Shown piece by piece: positions 15,949 through 25,636 of a DNA stretch of 64,000 bases. Position 1 is the first letter of the stretch, and the number at the start of each line of letters is the position of its first letter. The stretch is from Streptomyces sparsogenes (lineage in GTDB: Bacteria; Actinomycetota; Actinomycetes; Streptomycetales; Streptomycetaceae), in contig NZ_MAXF01000061.1 of the NCBI RefSeq assembly GCF_001704635.1, positions 1-64,000 of the forward strand, in the 5' to 3' direction. The notes beneath the pieces are model-generated. The model worked only from the letters and a program-made list of their open reading frames with translations, did not search any database and was not told the origin of the DNA. The position numbers were made by a program, and so were the translations under genes.

Positions 15949-17280
15949 ATGCCCGTTGTGCGTGATCTGCGCGTACTGCTCCAGCTGCGCGACTTCCGCC
16001 GCCTCCTGGCCGTTCGCCTGCTGTCCCAGTCGGCCGACGGCGTCTACCAGGTCGCGCTGGCCGCCCATGTGGTCTTCTCCCCGGAGAAGGAGACCTCGGC
16101 CGCAGCGATCGCCTCCGCCATGGCGGTCCTGCTGCTCCCCTACTCCCTGCTGGGCCCCTTCGCCGGGGTCCTGCTCGACCGGTGGCGCCGCCGCCAGGTC
16201 CTGCTCCACGGCAACGCCCTGCGCTGCGGACTGGCGGCGGGAACCGCGGTTCTGATCCTCGCGCAAGTTCCCGACTGGATCTTCTATGTCTCCGCCCTGT
16301 CGGTGACGGGCGTCAACCGCTTCGTCCTGGCCGGCCTCTCCGCCTCGCTGCCGCGGGTGGTCGACACCCAGGAGCGCTTGGTCATGGCCAACTCCCTGTC
16401 CCCGACGGCGGGAACGCTCGCGGCCACCGTCGGCGGCGCCCTGGCCCTCGTCCTGCGCATCGCGGTCCCGGACGGCTCCTCGTCCGACGCCGTCGTGGTC
16501 CTGACGGGTTCGGCGCTCTATCTCGGCGCCGCGACCGCGGCGCTGAGGATGCCACCCGGACTGCTGGGGCCCGAGCCCTCGGCGCTCCAACCCCACCTTC
16601 GCGCGGCCGTGTTGAGCACCGTGCGCGGCCTGACCGCGGGGCTGCGTCATCTGTGGGAGCGCCGGGCTCCCACGGTGGCTCTCGCGGCTATGACATCGAT
16701 GCGCTTCTGCTACGGCGCGCTGACGGTGATGGTGTTGATGCTCTGCCGGTATGCGTGGGCCCGAACCGAGTCGGAGGGTCTGGCGCTCCTCGGACTCGCC
16801 GTGGCCGTCTCGGGCGCGGGCTTCTTCGCGGCGGCGGTGGTCACCCCGGGGGCGGTGGCCCGGCTGAGCCCCGCAACCCACCCGGACGGCCGGCTCCGCT
16901 GGATCGTGGTGTGTACGGCGGCCGCGACCGTGCTGGTGCCGGGGCTGGGGCTGTTCTTCGAGCCCGCTCCGATGCTCGCCGCCGCCTTCGTTCTCGGCCT
17001 CGTCACCCAGGGCGCCAAGATCGCCACCGACACCGTGGTGCAGTCCTCGATCGCCGATGACTTCCGCGGCCGGATCTTCTCCCTGTACGACGTGCTCTTC
17101 AACGTGGCCTTCGTAGCGGGAGCCGCGGTCGCGGCACTGGCCCTGCCCCCCGATGGCCGCTCGGCCGTCCTGGTGATCCTGGTGGCCGCGCTCTACGCGG
17201 CGACCGCCGTCGTCGTCTTGTTTCACGTGAAACATGGTCCGCGCGAGACCGCTCGGTCCGATGTTTCACGTGAAACCTGA
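15949..17280 (+). CDS. MFS transporter
   Basis: This 443-residue permease has about twelve membrane helices and belongs to the major facilitator superfamily, drug/siderophore-exporter-like group (RLLSQSADGVYQVALAAHVVF; LLDRWRRRQVLLHGN is the loop 2-3 motif). I chose the ATG at 15949; a GTG at 15931 with a better-spaced GGAGG is an alternative that adds six residues. The C-terminal tail is odd. Its codons FHVKH and VSRET are exactly the translations of two parS palindromes (17220-17233 and 17263-17276), the second running to the stop codon. The tail is therefore constrained by the DNA site, not by protein function. The substrate is unknown. Confidence 0.85.
   Translation: MPVVRDLRVLLQLRDFRRLLAVRLLSQSADGVYQVALAAHVVFSPEKETSAAAIASAMAVLLLPYSLLGPFAGVLLDRWRRRQVLLHGNALRCGLAAGTAVLILAQVPDWIFYVSALSVTGVNRFVLAGLSASLPRVVDTQERLVMANSLSPTAGTLAATVGGALALVLRIAVPDGSSSDAVVVLTGSALYLGAATAALRMPPGLLGPEPSALQPHLRAAVLSTVRGLTAGLRHLWERRAPTVALAAMTSMRFCYGALTVMVLMLCRYAWARTESEGLALLGLAVAVSGAGFFAAAVVTPGAVARLSPATHPDGRLRWIVVCTAAATVLVPGLGLFFEPAPMLAAAFVLGLVTQGAKIATDTVVQSSIADDFRGRIFSLYDVLFNVAFVAGAAVAALALPPDGRSAVLVILVAALYAATAVVVLFHVKHGPRETARSDVSRET
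17220..17233. promoter_or_regulatory. parS site inside the MFS gene
   Basis: GTTTCACGTGAAAC is a perfect ParB-binding palindrome read in frame as part of FHVKH near the permease C-terminus. Confidence 0.95.
17263..17276. promoter_or_regulatory. parS site at the end of the MFS gene
   Basis: This is the second perfect GTTTCACGTGAAAC, 43 bp from the previous one. It encodes VSRET immediately before the TGA stop. Confidence 0.95.
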
Positions 17281-17284
17281 GACG

Positions 17285-18775
17285 TCAGTCCTGAGGCTGC
17301 GCCGCCCACCACTCATGGAGGGCCGCGACGGCGGCCTCCCGCTCCATGGGGCCGTGCTCGAGCCGCAGTTCCAGGAGGTGCTTGTACGCCTTGCCGACCT
17401 TCGGGCCCGGCCCGATCCCGAGAATCTTCATGATCTCGTTGCCGTCCAGGTCCGGCCGGATCGCGTCCAGCTCCTCCTGCTCCTGCAGCCGGGCGATGCG
17501 CTCCTCCAGCCCGTCGTACGCACGCGACAGAGCGCCGGCCTTCTTCTTGTTCCGCGTGGTGCAGTCCGAGCGGGTCAGCTTGTGCAGCCGCTCCAGCAGC
17601 GGGCCCGCATCCCGTACGTAGCGCCGCACCGCCGAGTCCGTCCACTCGCCGGTGCCGTAGCCGTGGAAGCGCAGATGCAGCTCGACCAGGCGCGAGACGT
17701 CCTTGACCAGTTCATTGGAGTACTTGAGCTTGGTCATCCGCGACTTGGTCAGCTTGGCGCCCACCACCTCATGGTGGTGGAAGGAGACCCGACCGTCCTT
17801 CTCGAACCGGCGCGTCTTGGGCTTCCCGATGTCATGCAGCAGCGCCGCCAGCCGCAGCACCAGGTCGGGTCCGTCCTGTTCCAGGGCGATGGCCTGCTCC
17901 AGCACGGTCAGAGTGTGCTCGTACACATCCTTGTGCCGGTGGTGCTCATCACGCTCCAGGCGCAGCGCCGGAAGCTCCGGCAGAACATGCTCGGCGAGGC
18001 CGGTGTCGACGAGGAGCCGGAGCCCCTTCACGGGGCGGGCGCCCAGGATGAGCTTGTTGAGCTCGTCCCGTACCCGCTCGGCCGAGACGATCTCGATCCG
18101 GCCCGCCATCGCCTTCATCGCGGCGATCACGTCGGGCGCCACATCGAAGTCGAGCTGGGCCGCGAAGCGCGCGGCGCGCATCATCCGCAGCGGATCGTCG
18201 GAGAAGGAGTCCTCAGGGGTGCCGGGAGTGCGCAGCACTCGGGCGGCGAGGTCCTCGAGGCCGTGGTGCGGATCGATGAATTCCTTGCGCGGCAGCGCGA
18301 CGGCCATGGCGTTGACGGTGAAGTCCCGACGGACCAGGTCCTCGTCGATGGAGTCGCCGTAGGAGACCTCGGGCTTCCGTGACGTACGGTCGTACGCCTC
18401 CGACCGATAAGTCGTGATTTCGATCTGGAAGCTCTGACTCGCCCCATCTCCGATCCGGCCCTCCTTGCGGCAGCCGACCGTGCCGAAGGCGATGCCGACC
18501 TCCCAGACCGCGTCGGCCCAGGGTCGGACGATCTTGAGCACATCGTCCGGCCGCGCGTCCGTGGTGAAGTCCAGATCGTTACCGAGACGGCCCAGCAGCG
18601 CGTCCCGTACCGATCCGCCGACCAGGGCAAGGCCGAACCCGGCCGCTTCGAAGCGGCGGGCGAGATCGTCGGCTACGGGAGACACCCGCAGAAGCTCGCC
18701 CACGGCGCGGCGCTGCACCTGGCTGAGCTCGTTGGTCGACTGCGGGTGGTGGCTGTCATTGTTGGCGTTCGGCAC
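17285..18775 (-). CDS. cca: CCA tRNA nucleotidyltransferase
   Basis: This 496-residue enzyme adds or repairs the 3' CCA of tRNAs. Both tRNA genes in this window lack an encoded CCA, so the activity is needed. The class II nucleotidyltransferase core has LVGGSVRDALLG and the metal-binding NDLDFTTDARPDD. The arginine-rich nucleotide-recognition region includes EDLVRRDFTVNAMA. An HD phosphohydrolase domain follows (LLHDIGKPKTRR, then HHHE). I chose the GTG at 18775 (VPNANNDSHH); the frame is open further but there is no better ribosome binding site. It ends 4 nt from the MFS gene, convergent, and is divergent from the DUF6049 gene, as in mycobacterial pcnA/Rv3909. Confidence 0.92.
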   Translation of the reverse strand: MPNANNDSHHPQSTNELSQVQRRAVGELLRVSPVADDLARRFEAAGFGLALVGGSVRDALLGRLGNDLDFTTDARPDDVLKIVRPWADAVWEVGIAFGTVGCRKEGRIGDGASQSFQIEITTYRSEAYDRTSRKPEVSYGDSIDEDLVRRDFTVNAMAVALPRKEFIDPHHGLEDLAARVLRTPGTPEDSFSDDPLRMMRAARFAAQLDFDVAPDVIAAMKAMAGRIEIVSAERVRDELNKLILGARPVKGLRLLVDTGLAEHVLPELPALRLERDEHHRHKDVYEHTLTVLEQAIALEQDGPDLVLRLAALLHDIGKPKTRRFEKDGRVSFHHHEVVGAKLTKSRMTKLKYSNELVKDVSRLVELHLRFHGYGTGEWTDSAVRRYVRDAGPLLERLHKLTRSDCTTRNKKKAGALSRAYDGLEERIARLQEQEELDAIRPDLDGNEIMKILGIGPGPKVGKAYKHLLELRLEHGPMEREAAVAALHEWWAAQPQD

Positions 18776-18955
18776 AACAGAACAGGGTACGTGTCCGCCC
18801 GCCCCGGGGCCTCCTCCGCGATCCGACGCATCGAACCGGTGACGATCTTGTGGAGCCCTCCACAGCACTTCGTCACAGCGGGCATCGTTACCATTTCGTG
18901 GACGCATTCAGCGGTGACCACTGACGACCACTGACGACGAGGGACGGGCGAGCGC

Positions 18956-21319
18956 GTGGCCGAGCCGGCAGAGCTCAAGGGGACAACTTCCGCTCGCGCC
19001 CGTCGCTGGCTGCGGCGCACCGCGGCACTGCTGACCGCGGCGCCCCTCCTCGCGGGCGTCCTGCAGATCCCGGCGGCTCCCGGCGCCCATGCTCAGCCCG
19101 CCCCCACGCAGGCCAAGGCGAGCGGCTCGCGCACCGTCGACGTCTCCGTCGATTCGCTCACGCCCACCACCCCCTCGAAGGACGACACACTCACCGTCCG
19201 GGGCACGGTCACCAACCGCGGCGACTCGACGATCAACACCTCCTACGTGGGGCTCCGGGTCGGCCAGTCGATGAACGGCCGCAACGACATCGACACGGTC
19301 GCCAAACGGACGGGCTACTCGCCCACCCTCGACGGCACCGAGGTCGCCGAGAAGTACGAGCAGAAGATCGGCAAGCTGCCCGTCGGCATCAGCCGTGACT
19401 TCACCCTCTCCATACCGGTGAAGGAGCTGCACCTCGGCGCGAACGGCGTGTACCAGATCGGCGTCTCACTCACCGGACAGACCAAGAGCCGTCCCTGGCC
19501 GCAGGTCATGGGCATCCAGCGGACCTTCCTCCCCTGGCAGCAGACCGCCGCCCCCAAGAAGAGCAAGCTCACCTATCTGTGGCCGCTCATCTCCACCACC
19601 CACCTCACCGCCCGGACCGGTGCCGATGAGCAGCAGACGCCGATCTTCCAGAACGACGATCTCGCGGCGGAGCTCGCCCCGGGCGGGCGGCTGCAGCAGC
19701 TGGTGGCCCTGGGCAAGAACCTGCCCGTCACCTGGGTGATCGACCCCGACCTGCTCGCCACCGTCGAGGCGATGACCAAGCGGTACGAGGTCCAGGGCCA
19801 GACGGACGAGGACACGACGGAGGGCCGGGGCCAGGCCGTGGCCATGCAGTGGCTCAACGACCTGGAGCAGGCCGTCCAGGGACACCAGGTGGTGGCCCTG
19901 CCCTTCGCCGACCCCGACCTCGCCTCGCTCGCACACCGCGGCAAGAACGTCACGGGCGCCCTCAGCCACCTCCAGAGCGCCACGGCGCTGGCCTCCACGA
20001 CCGTGGACACCATCCTCCATGTGAAGCCGCGCACGGACTTCGCCTGGCCGGTGAACGGCGCCATCGACTCCTCGATCGTGGACGTCGCCACCTCCGCCGG
20101 CGCACACAACATCATCGCCCGCAGCGACAGCCTCCGCGAGACCGGCGACCTGCAGTACACCCCCACCGCCGCCCGTCAGATCGGCGGGGGCAACACGGCG
20201 GTGGTCGCGGACGCGCGGCTGTCCACCGCCTTCACGGGCGACATGACGAGGGCGGAGAACGCCACCCTCGCCATCCAGAGGTTCCTCGCCCAGAGCCAGA
20301 TGCTGACCCTCCAGGCGCCGGACAAGCAGCGCAGCGTCGTCGTGGCCCCGCAGCGGATGCCCACCGCCACCCAGGCGCAGGCCATGGCGGCGGCCCTGGG
20401 CGCCCTGTCGGGCCGCTGGACGCAGCCGGCCAGCCTGGGGGAGGCCGCCAAGGCCCAGCCCGACCCGCGCGCCACCCAGCGGGTGCCGGGAGCCCGCTCG
20501 TACCCGGCCGCGCTGCGTCGCCAGGAGCTGCCGACCGACGGATTCCGCAAGATCCAGCAGACCCAGTCCACCCTCGACAAGTTCGAGGTGATCCTCACCG
20601 CCAAGGGACGCGTGGTCACCCCGTTCGGCACCGCGATCATGCGGGAGATGTCCACCTCGTGGCGCACCGACCCGCGCGGCTCGGCCGGCTTCCGTGACTC
20701 CGTCCAGGCGTACCTCCAGGGGCTCACCGAGAAGGTGCGACTCGTCAAGAAGACGGACGTGACCCTGTCCGGGCGCAGCGCCACGATCCCCGTGACCGTG
20801 CAGAACAACCTTCTGCAACCCGTCGAGTTGCGGCTGGTCCTCCGGTCCCAGCAGGGCAACCGTCTGGCGGTCAGCGACCCCCAGGTGGTCACGGTCCAGG
20901 GCGGGCACACCCAGTCGGTGAAGTTCGGCACCACGGCCAACGCCAACGGACGCGCCTGGGTGACCGCCCAGCTGTACACCGTGGACGACCAGGCCTACGG
21001 CCCCGAGATGTCCTTCAAGGTGAATGTCACCGAAATCACGTCCACGGTCATCCTGGTGATCGCGGGCGGGGTGCTGCTGCTCGTTCTCGCCGGGATCCGG
21101 ATCTACCTCCAGCGCAAGCGGTCCGCCGCCAGGAGTGGTGAAGACGGCGCGGGGAACAGCGAGAAGCAGGACGAAGAGGCGGCCGAGGGCGAGCACGCCG
21201 AGCCCGACGAGGGCGAGCGTGCGCGCGCCCTGGTGCCCGGGCAGCCGAGTGACCCGGCACCGGACACCGGATCGCAAAGCGCTGACCCATCCGGCTCGGG
21301 TGAGAAAGTGGAGCGTTGA
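18956..21319 (+). CDS. DUF6049 secreted, membrane-anchored protein
   Basis: This 787-residue protein starts at GTG with GAGGGA upstream. It has a basic N-terminus, a signal peptide (about 20-47, ending GAHA), a large extracytoplasmic region, a C-terminal membrane helix (about 695-720: STVILVIAGGVLLLVLAGI) and an acidic cytoplasmic tail. The first 150 extracytoplasmic residues look like an immunoglobulin-type domain, and another beta domain precedes the anchor. It corresponds by position and architecture to mycobacterial Rv3909, which lies between pcnA and mviN. The function is unknown, but linkage to MurJ suggests a cell-wall role. Confidence 0.85.
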   Translation: MAEPAELKGTTSARARRWLRRTAALLTAAPLLAGVLQIPAAPGAHAQPAPTQAKASGSRTVDVSVDSLTPTTPSKDDTLTVRGTVTNRGDSTINTSYVGLRVGQSMNGRNDIDTVAKRTGYSPTLDGTEVAEKYEQKIGKLPVGISRDFTLSIPVKELHLGANGVYQIGVSLTGQTKSRPWPQVMGIQRTFLPWQQTAAPKKSKLTYLWPLISTTHLTARTGADEQQTPIFQNDDLAAELAPGGRLQQLVALGKNLPVTWVIDPDLLATVEAMTKRYEVQGQTDEDTTEGRGQAVAMQWLNDLEQAVQGHQVVALPFADPDLASLAHRGKNVTGALSHLQSATALASTTVDTILHVKPRTDFAWPVNGAIDSSIVDVATSAGAHNIIARSDSLRETGDLQYTPTAARQIGGGNTAVVADARLSTAFTGDMTRAENATLAIQRFLAQSQMLTLQAPDKQRSVVVAPQRMPTATQAQAMAAALGALSGRWTQPASLGEAAKAQPDPRATQRVPGARSYPAALRRQELPTDGFRKIQQTQSTLDKFEVILTAKGRVVTPFGTAIMREMSTSWRTDPRGSAGFRDSVQAYLQGLTEKVRLVKKTDVTLSGRSATIPVTVQNNLLQPVELRLVLRSQQGNRLAVSDPQVVTVQGGHTQSVKFGTTANANGRAWVTAQLYTVDDQAYGPEMSFKVNVTEITSTVILVIAGGVLLLVLAGIRIYLQRKRSAARSGEDGAGNSEKQDEEAAEGEHAEPDEGERARALVPGQPSDPAPDTGSQSADPSGSGEKVER

Positions 21320-21367
21320 GCAATGGCGCGGCCGGCCGGCCGCAGCGGATGATGAGGTGGGGTAGCG

Positions 21368-23764
21368 ATGAACGCGCCGTATGACGGTGATCGCGGCCAT
21401 GGCGCGGGCAATGACCCCGCCGGCCGGGTACCGCCGCCGCAGAGCGGCCCGCACGCTCACCAGAACCCTTACGGACCAGAGCCGCACCAGCAGGATCCGT
21501 ATCTGGGCGACCCCCGCGACATCTCCTACAGCCGGCTCCCGCACGTGCAGGACCCCTATATGCAGGATCCGTACGTCACCGGCTCCTTCACGCCCTACCC
21601 CTACGCGACACAGGACTCATACCCTGCCCAGGGCTCGTACCCCACGCAGGACTCCTACGGACACGACCCGCTGACGGATCCCCTGTACGACCGGCACCGC
21701 CAGTACCCCGCGCCCCAGGCCGGCGGCTACGAGCAGCACTACCAGCAGCCGCCCGCCTCCCCGCAGGGACACGACCCGCGGCTGTGGTCCGCCGATCCCG
21801 CGGCGGCGCCGGAGCACCACCCCCACCAGCAGTACGGCGGCGACCCGGAGGCCACGCAGTATCTGGGCACCGGCCCGCAGGCCGGCTACGCCGCCGAGGA
21901 GCAGCAGCCGGACGCCTTCGCGCACCTCTTCCGCGACCAGCAGCCCTACGAGCCCCAGCGCCCCCAGCAGCCCTCATCCGGCTATCCGCCCGCCGCGCCC
22001 CCACAGGGGGCCGCGCCGTCCGCCGGCCCGGCCGGGCCCGTGCCTCCCCAGCCCGCCGCCCCCCTGGGGACGGCCGAGGCGGTGGCCGAGCCGGAGACGG
22101 ACGCGCCCGAGAAGAAGCGCTCAGGAGGCCGCGCGGGGAACCTGCTGAAGTCCAGCGCGGTGATGGCGGCCGGGACGCTGGTCTCCCGGCTCACCGGTTT
22201 CGTCCGCCAGATGGTGATCGTCGCCGCCATCGGCGCGGCCACCCTCGGCGACACCTACGCCGTCGCCTACCAGCTGCCCGCGATGATCTACTTCCTCACC
22301 GTGGGCGGCGGCCTCAACTCCGTCTTCGTCCCGCAGCTGGTGCGCTCCATGAAGGAGGACGAGGACGGCGGCGACGCCTACGCCAACCGGCTGCTCACGC
22401 TGGTGATGGTGGTCCTCGGGGCCCTCGTCGCGGTGTCCGTCTTCGCGGCGCCCACCCTGGTCCGCATGCTGTCGCCGTCGATCGCGGGCAACGCCTACTC
22501 CAACGAGGCCGCGGTCACCTTCGCCCGCTACTGCCTGCCCACCATCTTCTTCATGGGCATTCACGTCGTGGTCGGCCAGATCCTCAACGCCCGGGGCAGC
22601 TTCGGCGCCATGATGTGGACCCCGGTCCTCAACAACATCGTCGTCATCACCACCTTCGGCCTGTTCATCTGGGTCTTCGGCACCTCCAGCTCTTCCCATA
22701 TGGACGAAACCAGGATCACGCCGGAAGGGGTCCGGCTGCTCGGTGTCGGCACCCTTCTGGGCCTCACCGTCCAGGCGCTGGCGATGTTCCCCTACCTACG
22801 GGCGGCCGGCTTCCGCTTCCGGCCCCGCTTCGACTGGCGCGGCCACGGCCTCGGCAAAGCGGCCAAGCTCGCCAAGTGGACCTTCCTGTTCGTGCTCGCC
22901 AACCAGGCGGGCAACGTCGTGGTCACCCGGCTCGCCACCGCGGCGGGTGCCAAGGCCCAGGACGAAGGCTTCCCCGGCACGGGCCTCATCGGCTACCAGA
23001 GCGCCCAGCTCATCTGGGGCATGCCGCAGGCGATCATCACCGTCTCCGTCATGGCCGCCCTGCTGCCCCGGATCTCCCGCGCGGCCCACGACGGCGACAC
23101 CGGCGCGGTCCGCGACGACATCTCCCAGGGCCTGCGCACCTCCGCCGTCGCCATCGTCCCGCTCGCCCTCGGGTTCGTCGCGCTCGGCATCCCCATGTGC
23201 ACCCTGCTGTTCGGCTCCTCCGGCGCCGAACAGGCCCGGTCCATGGGCTACATCCTGATGGCGTTCGGCCTCGGACTCATCCCGTTCTCGGTGCAGTACG
23301 TCGTCCTGCGCGGCTTCTACGCCTACGAGGACACCCGCACCCCCTTCTACAACACGGTGATCGTCGCCGCCGTCAACGCCGCCGCCTCCGGGCTCTGCTA
23401 CCTGATCCTCCCCGCCCGCTGGGCCGTGGCCGGCATGGCGGCCTCCTACGGCCTGGCCTACGCCATCGGTGTGGGCGTGGCCTGGAAGCGCCTCCGCAAG
23501 CGACTGGGCGGCGATCTGGACGGACGGCACGTCGTGCGCACGTACACCCGTCTGGTGGGAGCCGGCATTCCCGCCGCCCTCGTCGGCGGAGGAGCCGGCT
23601 ACGCCATCACGGGGGCCCTCGGCTCGGGGATCACCGGCTCCGTAGCGGCTCTGGCGGGTGGCGGTCTCGTTCTTGTCGCGGTCTTCTACATTGCGGCGAA
23701 ACGGATGCGCGTTGAGGAGCTGACCGCCATGGTCGGTATGGTCCGCGGACGACTCGGTCGCTGA
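21368..23764 (+). CDS. murJ: Lipid II flippase MurJ (MviN)
   Basis: This 798-residue protein has about 14 membrane helices from residue 258 onward, of the MOP superfamily type. It starts KSSAVMAAGTLVSRLTGFVR and continues with GDTYAVAYQLPAMIYFLTVG. MurJ flips lipid II across the membrane for peptidoglycan synthesis. The first 255 residues are a Pro/Gln/Tyr/Asp-rich cytoplasmic extension with degenerate repeats (DPYMQDPYVTGSFTPYPY). Unlike mycobacterial MviN, there is no C-terminal pseudokinase. That module is the next gene. GAGGTGGGG precedes the ATG. It lies 48 bp after the DUF6049 gene and is probably cotranscribed. Confidence 0.93.
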   Translation: MNAPYDGDRGHGAGNDPAGRVPPPQSGPHAHQNPYGPEPHQQDPYLGDPRDISYSRLPHVQDPYMQDPYVTGSFTPYPYATQDSYPAQGSYPTQDSYGHDPLTDPLYDRHRQYPAPQAGGYEQHYQQPPASPQGHDPRLWSADPAAAPEHHPHQQYGGDPEATQYLGTGPQAGYAAEEQQPDAFAHLFRDQQPYEPQRPQQPSSGYPPAAPPQGAAPSAGPAGPVPPQPAAPLGTAEAVAEPETDAPEKKRSGGRAGNLLKSSAVMAAGTLVSRLTGFVRQMVIVAAIGAATLGDTYAVAYQLPAMIYFLTVGGGLNSVFVPQLVRSMKEDEDGGDAYANRLLTLVMVVLGALVAVSVFAAPTLVRMLSPSIAGNAYSNEAAVTFARYCLPTIFFMGIHVVVGQILNARGSFGAMMWTPVLNNIVVITTFGLFIWVFGTSSSSHMDETRITPEGVRLLGVGTLLGLTVQALAMFPYLRAAGFRFRPRFDWRGHGLGKAAKLAKWTFLFVLANQAGNVVVTRLATAAGAKAQDEGFPGTGLIGYQSAQLIWGMPQAIITVSVMAALLPRISRAAHDGDTGAVRDDISQGLRTSAVAIVPLALGFVALGIPMCTLLFGSSGAEQARSMGYILMAFGLGLIPFSVQYVVLRGFYAYEDTRTPFYNTVIVAAVNAAASGLCYLILPARWAVAGMAASYGLAYAIGVGVAWKRLRKRLGGDLDGRHVVRTYTRLVGAGIPAALVGGGAGYAITGALGSGITGSVAALAGGGLVLVAVFYIAAKRMRVEELTAMVGMVRGRLGR

Positions 23765-23874
23765 TCGCCCAGCACAACCTTCGTCTGCCACCGTGTGTCG
23801 TGCATAGCGGCGGACTGTGGGCACAATTGTCTTGGCTCGGAGTAGGCGCAACGGATGGGGAGGCAGGAACGACG

Positions 23875-25608
23875 GTGGCGGAACGGAGCACGGCTGCCGT
23901 CGACGTGGCCGACAACAGCGGGAATGAACCGCTGACCGCCGAGGCGGGCAAGGCCACGTCCGACGGGGTGGGAACCGAAACGAAAGCCGATACGGAAGCG
24001 AAGGCCGCGGGCACCGACATCAAGGGCGCCGCGGCCGACACAAGCGCCCCCGAGCTGCACAGCGGCCACAAGCTGGCCAGACGCTACCGCCTGGAGGAAT
24101 GCGTCACCCGTCTGGACGGATTCAGCAGTTGGCGTGCCGTGGACGAGAAACTCCGCCGAGCCGTCGGAGTCCACGTCCTGCCGGCCGACCATCCGCGGGC
24201 CCGCCCGGTACTGGCCGCCGCCCGTTCGGCGGCGCTGCTGGGCGACCCCCGATTCGTCCAAGTCCTCGACGCCGTCGAGGACAACGACCTCGTCTACGTG
24301 GTCCACGAGTGGCTTCCGGACGCCACCGAACTCACCGCCGTCCTCGCCTCCGGGCCGCTCGAGCCGCATGACGCCTACCAGCTCGTCAGCCAGGTGTCCC
24401 AGGCCATGGCCGCGGCCCACCGTGAGGGCCTGGCCCATCTGCGGCTCAACCCCGGCTCCGTCCTGCGCACCGAGACGGGCCAGTACCGCATCCGCGGGCT
24501 CGCCGTCATGGCCGCGCTGCGCGGCATCAGCTCCGACCACCCCCAGCGCACCGACACCGAAGCCATCGGCGCTCTGCTGTACGCGGCCCTGACCCAGCGC
24601 TGGCCGTACGAGACGGACGCCTACGGCCTGTCCGGGCTGCCCAAGGGCGTCGGCCTGATCGCGCCCGACCAGGTCCGCGCGGGGGTCCACCGCGGCCTGT
24701 CCGAGCTGGCGATGCGCGCGCTCGTCAACGACGGCGCCACCGCCTCCCGGCAGGACCAGCCCTGCACCACCCCCGAGGAGCTGGCCAAGGCCGTCGCCGC
24801 CATGCCGCGGATCCGCCCGCCGGAGCCCGCCTTCACGGCCCCCGAGGTCTTCCAGCGCACCACCTACACGCAGGGCGCCTACGGTCAGCCGCCCCACCGC
24901 GGCCGCCAGCCCCTCGCCCCCGGACCGGCCGCACCCGTGCCGCCGCCTCCGCTGCAGAGTCGCACGGGCAAGGCCCTCAAGTGGACCGTCTCCGCCCTGC
25001 TGATCGCGGCACTCGGCCTCGGCAGCTGGCAGCTCGCGGACACTCTGCTGAAGGAGGAGAAGAAGTCTCCGCCCAGCAGGTCCCAGCAGAAGGGGGACGA
25101 CGACAAGCCCACGAAGCCGGCCAGCAAGCCGATCACGATCGTCAACGCCCGGGAGTTCGCCCCCGACGGCAGCGCGCAGAAGCCCGGCCAGGTGAAACTC
25201 ACCTATGACGGAGACCCCTCGACGTCCTGGCGCACCAACAGCTTCATCGAGGGCCCGGCGTTCGCCCCCAGCGTCAAGAAGGGCGTCGGGATCATCTATG
25301 ACCTCGGCTCGAAGCAGACGCTGAGCGGTGCGTCCATCGGGCTGCACTACGGAGGCTCGTACACGGAGATCTCCCTGTACGCCACGGACTCACTGTCCCC
25401 GTACGTCTCGGCGTCCGACCCGGTCGCTTCCTTCGAGAAGCTCGGCTCGAAGAAGACCACGGGCAAGTCCGTCGATCTCACGGTCAAGAGCAAGGCCAAG
25501 ACCCGCTACGTCCTCGTCTGGCTCACCGCCCTTCCCTTCTCCCCTCCAGAGCCGAACTACGCCAACCACTACAAGCAAGCGATCACCAACGTGAAGTTCA
25601 CCGGCTGA
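23875..25608 (+). CDS. MurJ-associated membrane pseudokinase with extracytoplasmic discoidin-like domain
   Basis: This protein is about 577 residues from the GTG at 23875, chosen for the GGGGAGG upstream. A disordered N-terminus is followed by a Ser/Thr-kinase-like domain (about 60-300) whose catalytic motifs are degenerate. The HRD loop reads HLRLNPGSVL, the DFG region reads RGLAV, and the ATP-binding Lys is missing from AVGVHVL. It is therefore a pseudokinase. A membrane helix near 371 leads to an extracytoplasmic beta domain resembling F5/8-type carbohydrate-binding modules (DGDPSTSWRTNSF). In mycobacteria the equivalent domains are fused to MviN and bind an FHA protein when phosphorylated. 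That parallel is inference. Confidence 0.83.
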   Translation: MAERSTAAVDVADNSGNEPLTAEAGKATSDGVGTETKADTEAKAAGTDIKGAAADTSAPELHSGHKLARRYRLEECVTRLDGFSSWRAVDEKLRRAVGVHVLPADHPRARPVLAAARSAALLGDPRFVQVLDAVEDNDLVYVVHEWLPDATELTAVLASGPLEPHDAYQLVSQVSQAMAAAHREGLAHLRLNPGSVLRTETGQYRIRGLAVMAALRGISSDHPQRTDTEAIGALLYAALTQRWPYETDAYGLSGLPKGVGLIAPDQVRAGVHRGLSELAMRALVNDGATASRQDQPCTTPEELAKAVAAMPRIRPPEPAFTAPEVFQRTTYTQGAYGQPPHRGRQPLAPGPAAPVPPPPLQSRTGKALKWTVSALLIAALGLGSWQLADTLLKEEKKSPPSRSQQKGDDDKPTKPASKPITIVNAREFAPDGSAQKPGQVKLTYDGDPSTSWRTNSFIEGPAFAPSVKKGVGIIYDLGSKQTLSGASIGLHYGGSYTEISLYATDSLSPYVSASDPVASFEKLGSKKTTGKSVDLTVKSKAKTRYVLVWLTALPFSPPEPNYANHYKQAITNVKFTG

Positions 25609-25636
25609 GCCGGCCGGGTGGGGAGGGGGCTTCAGG

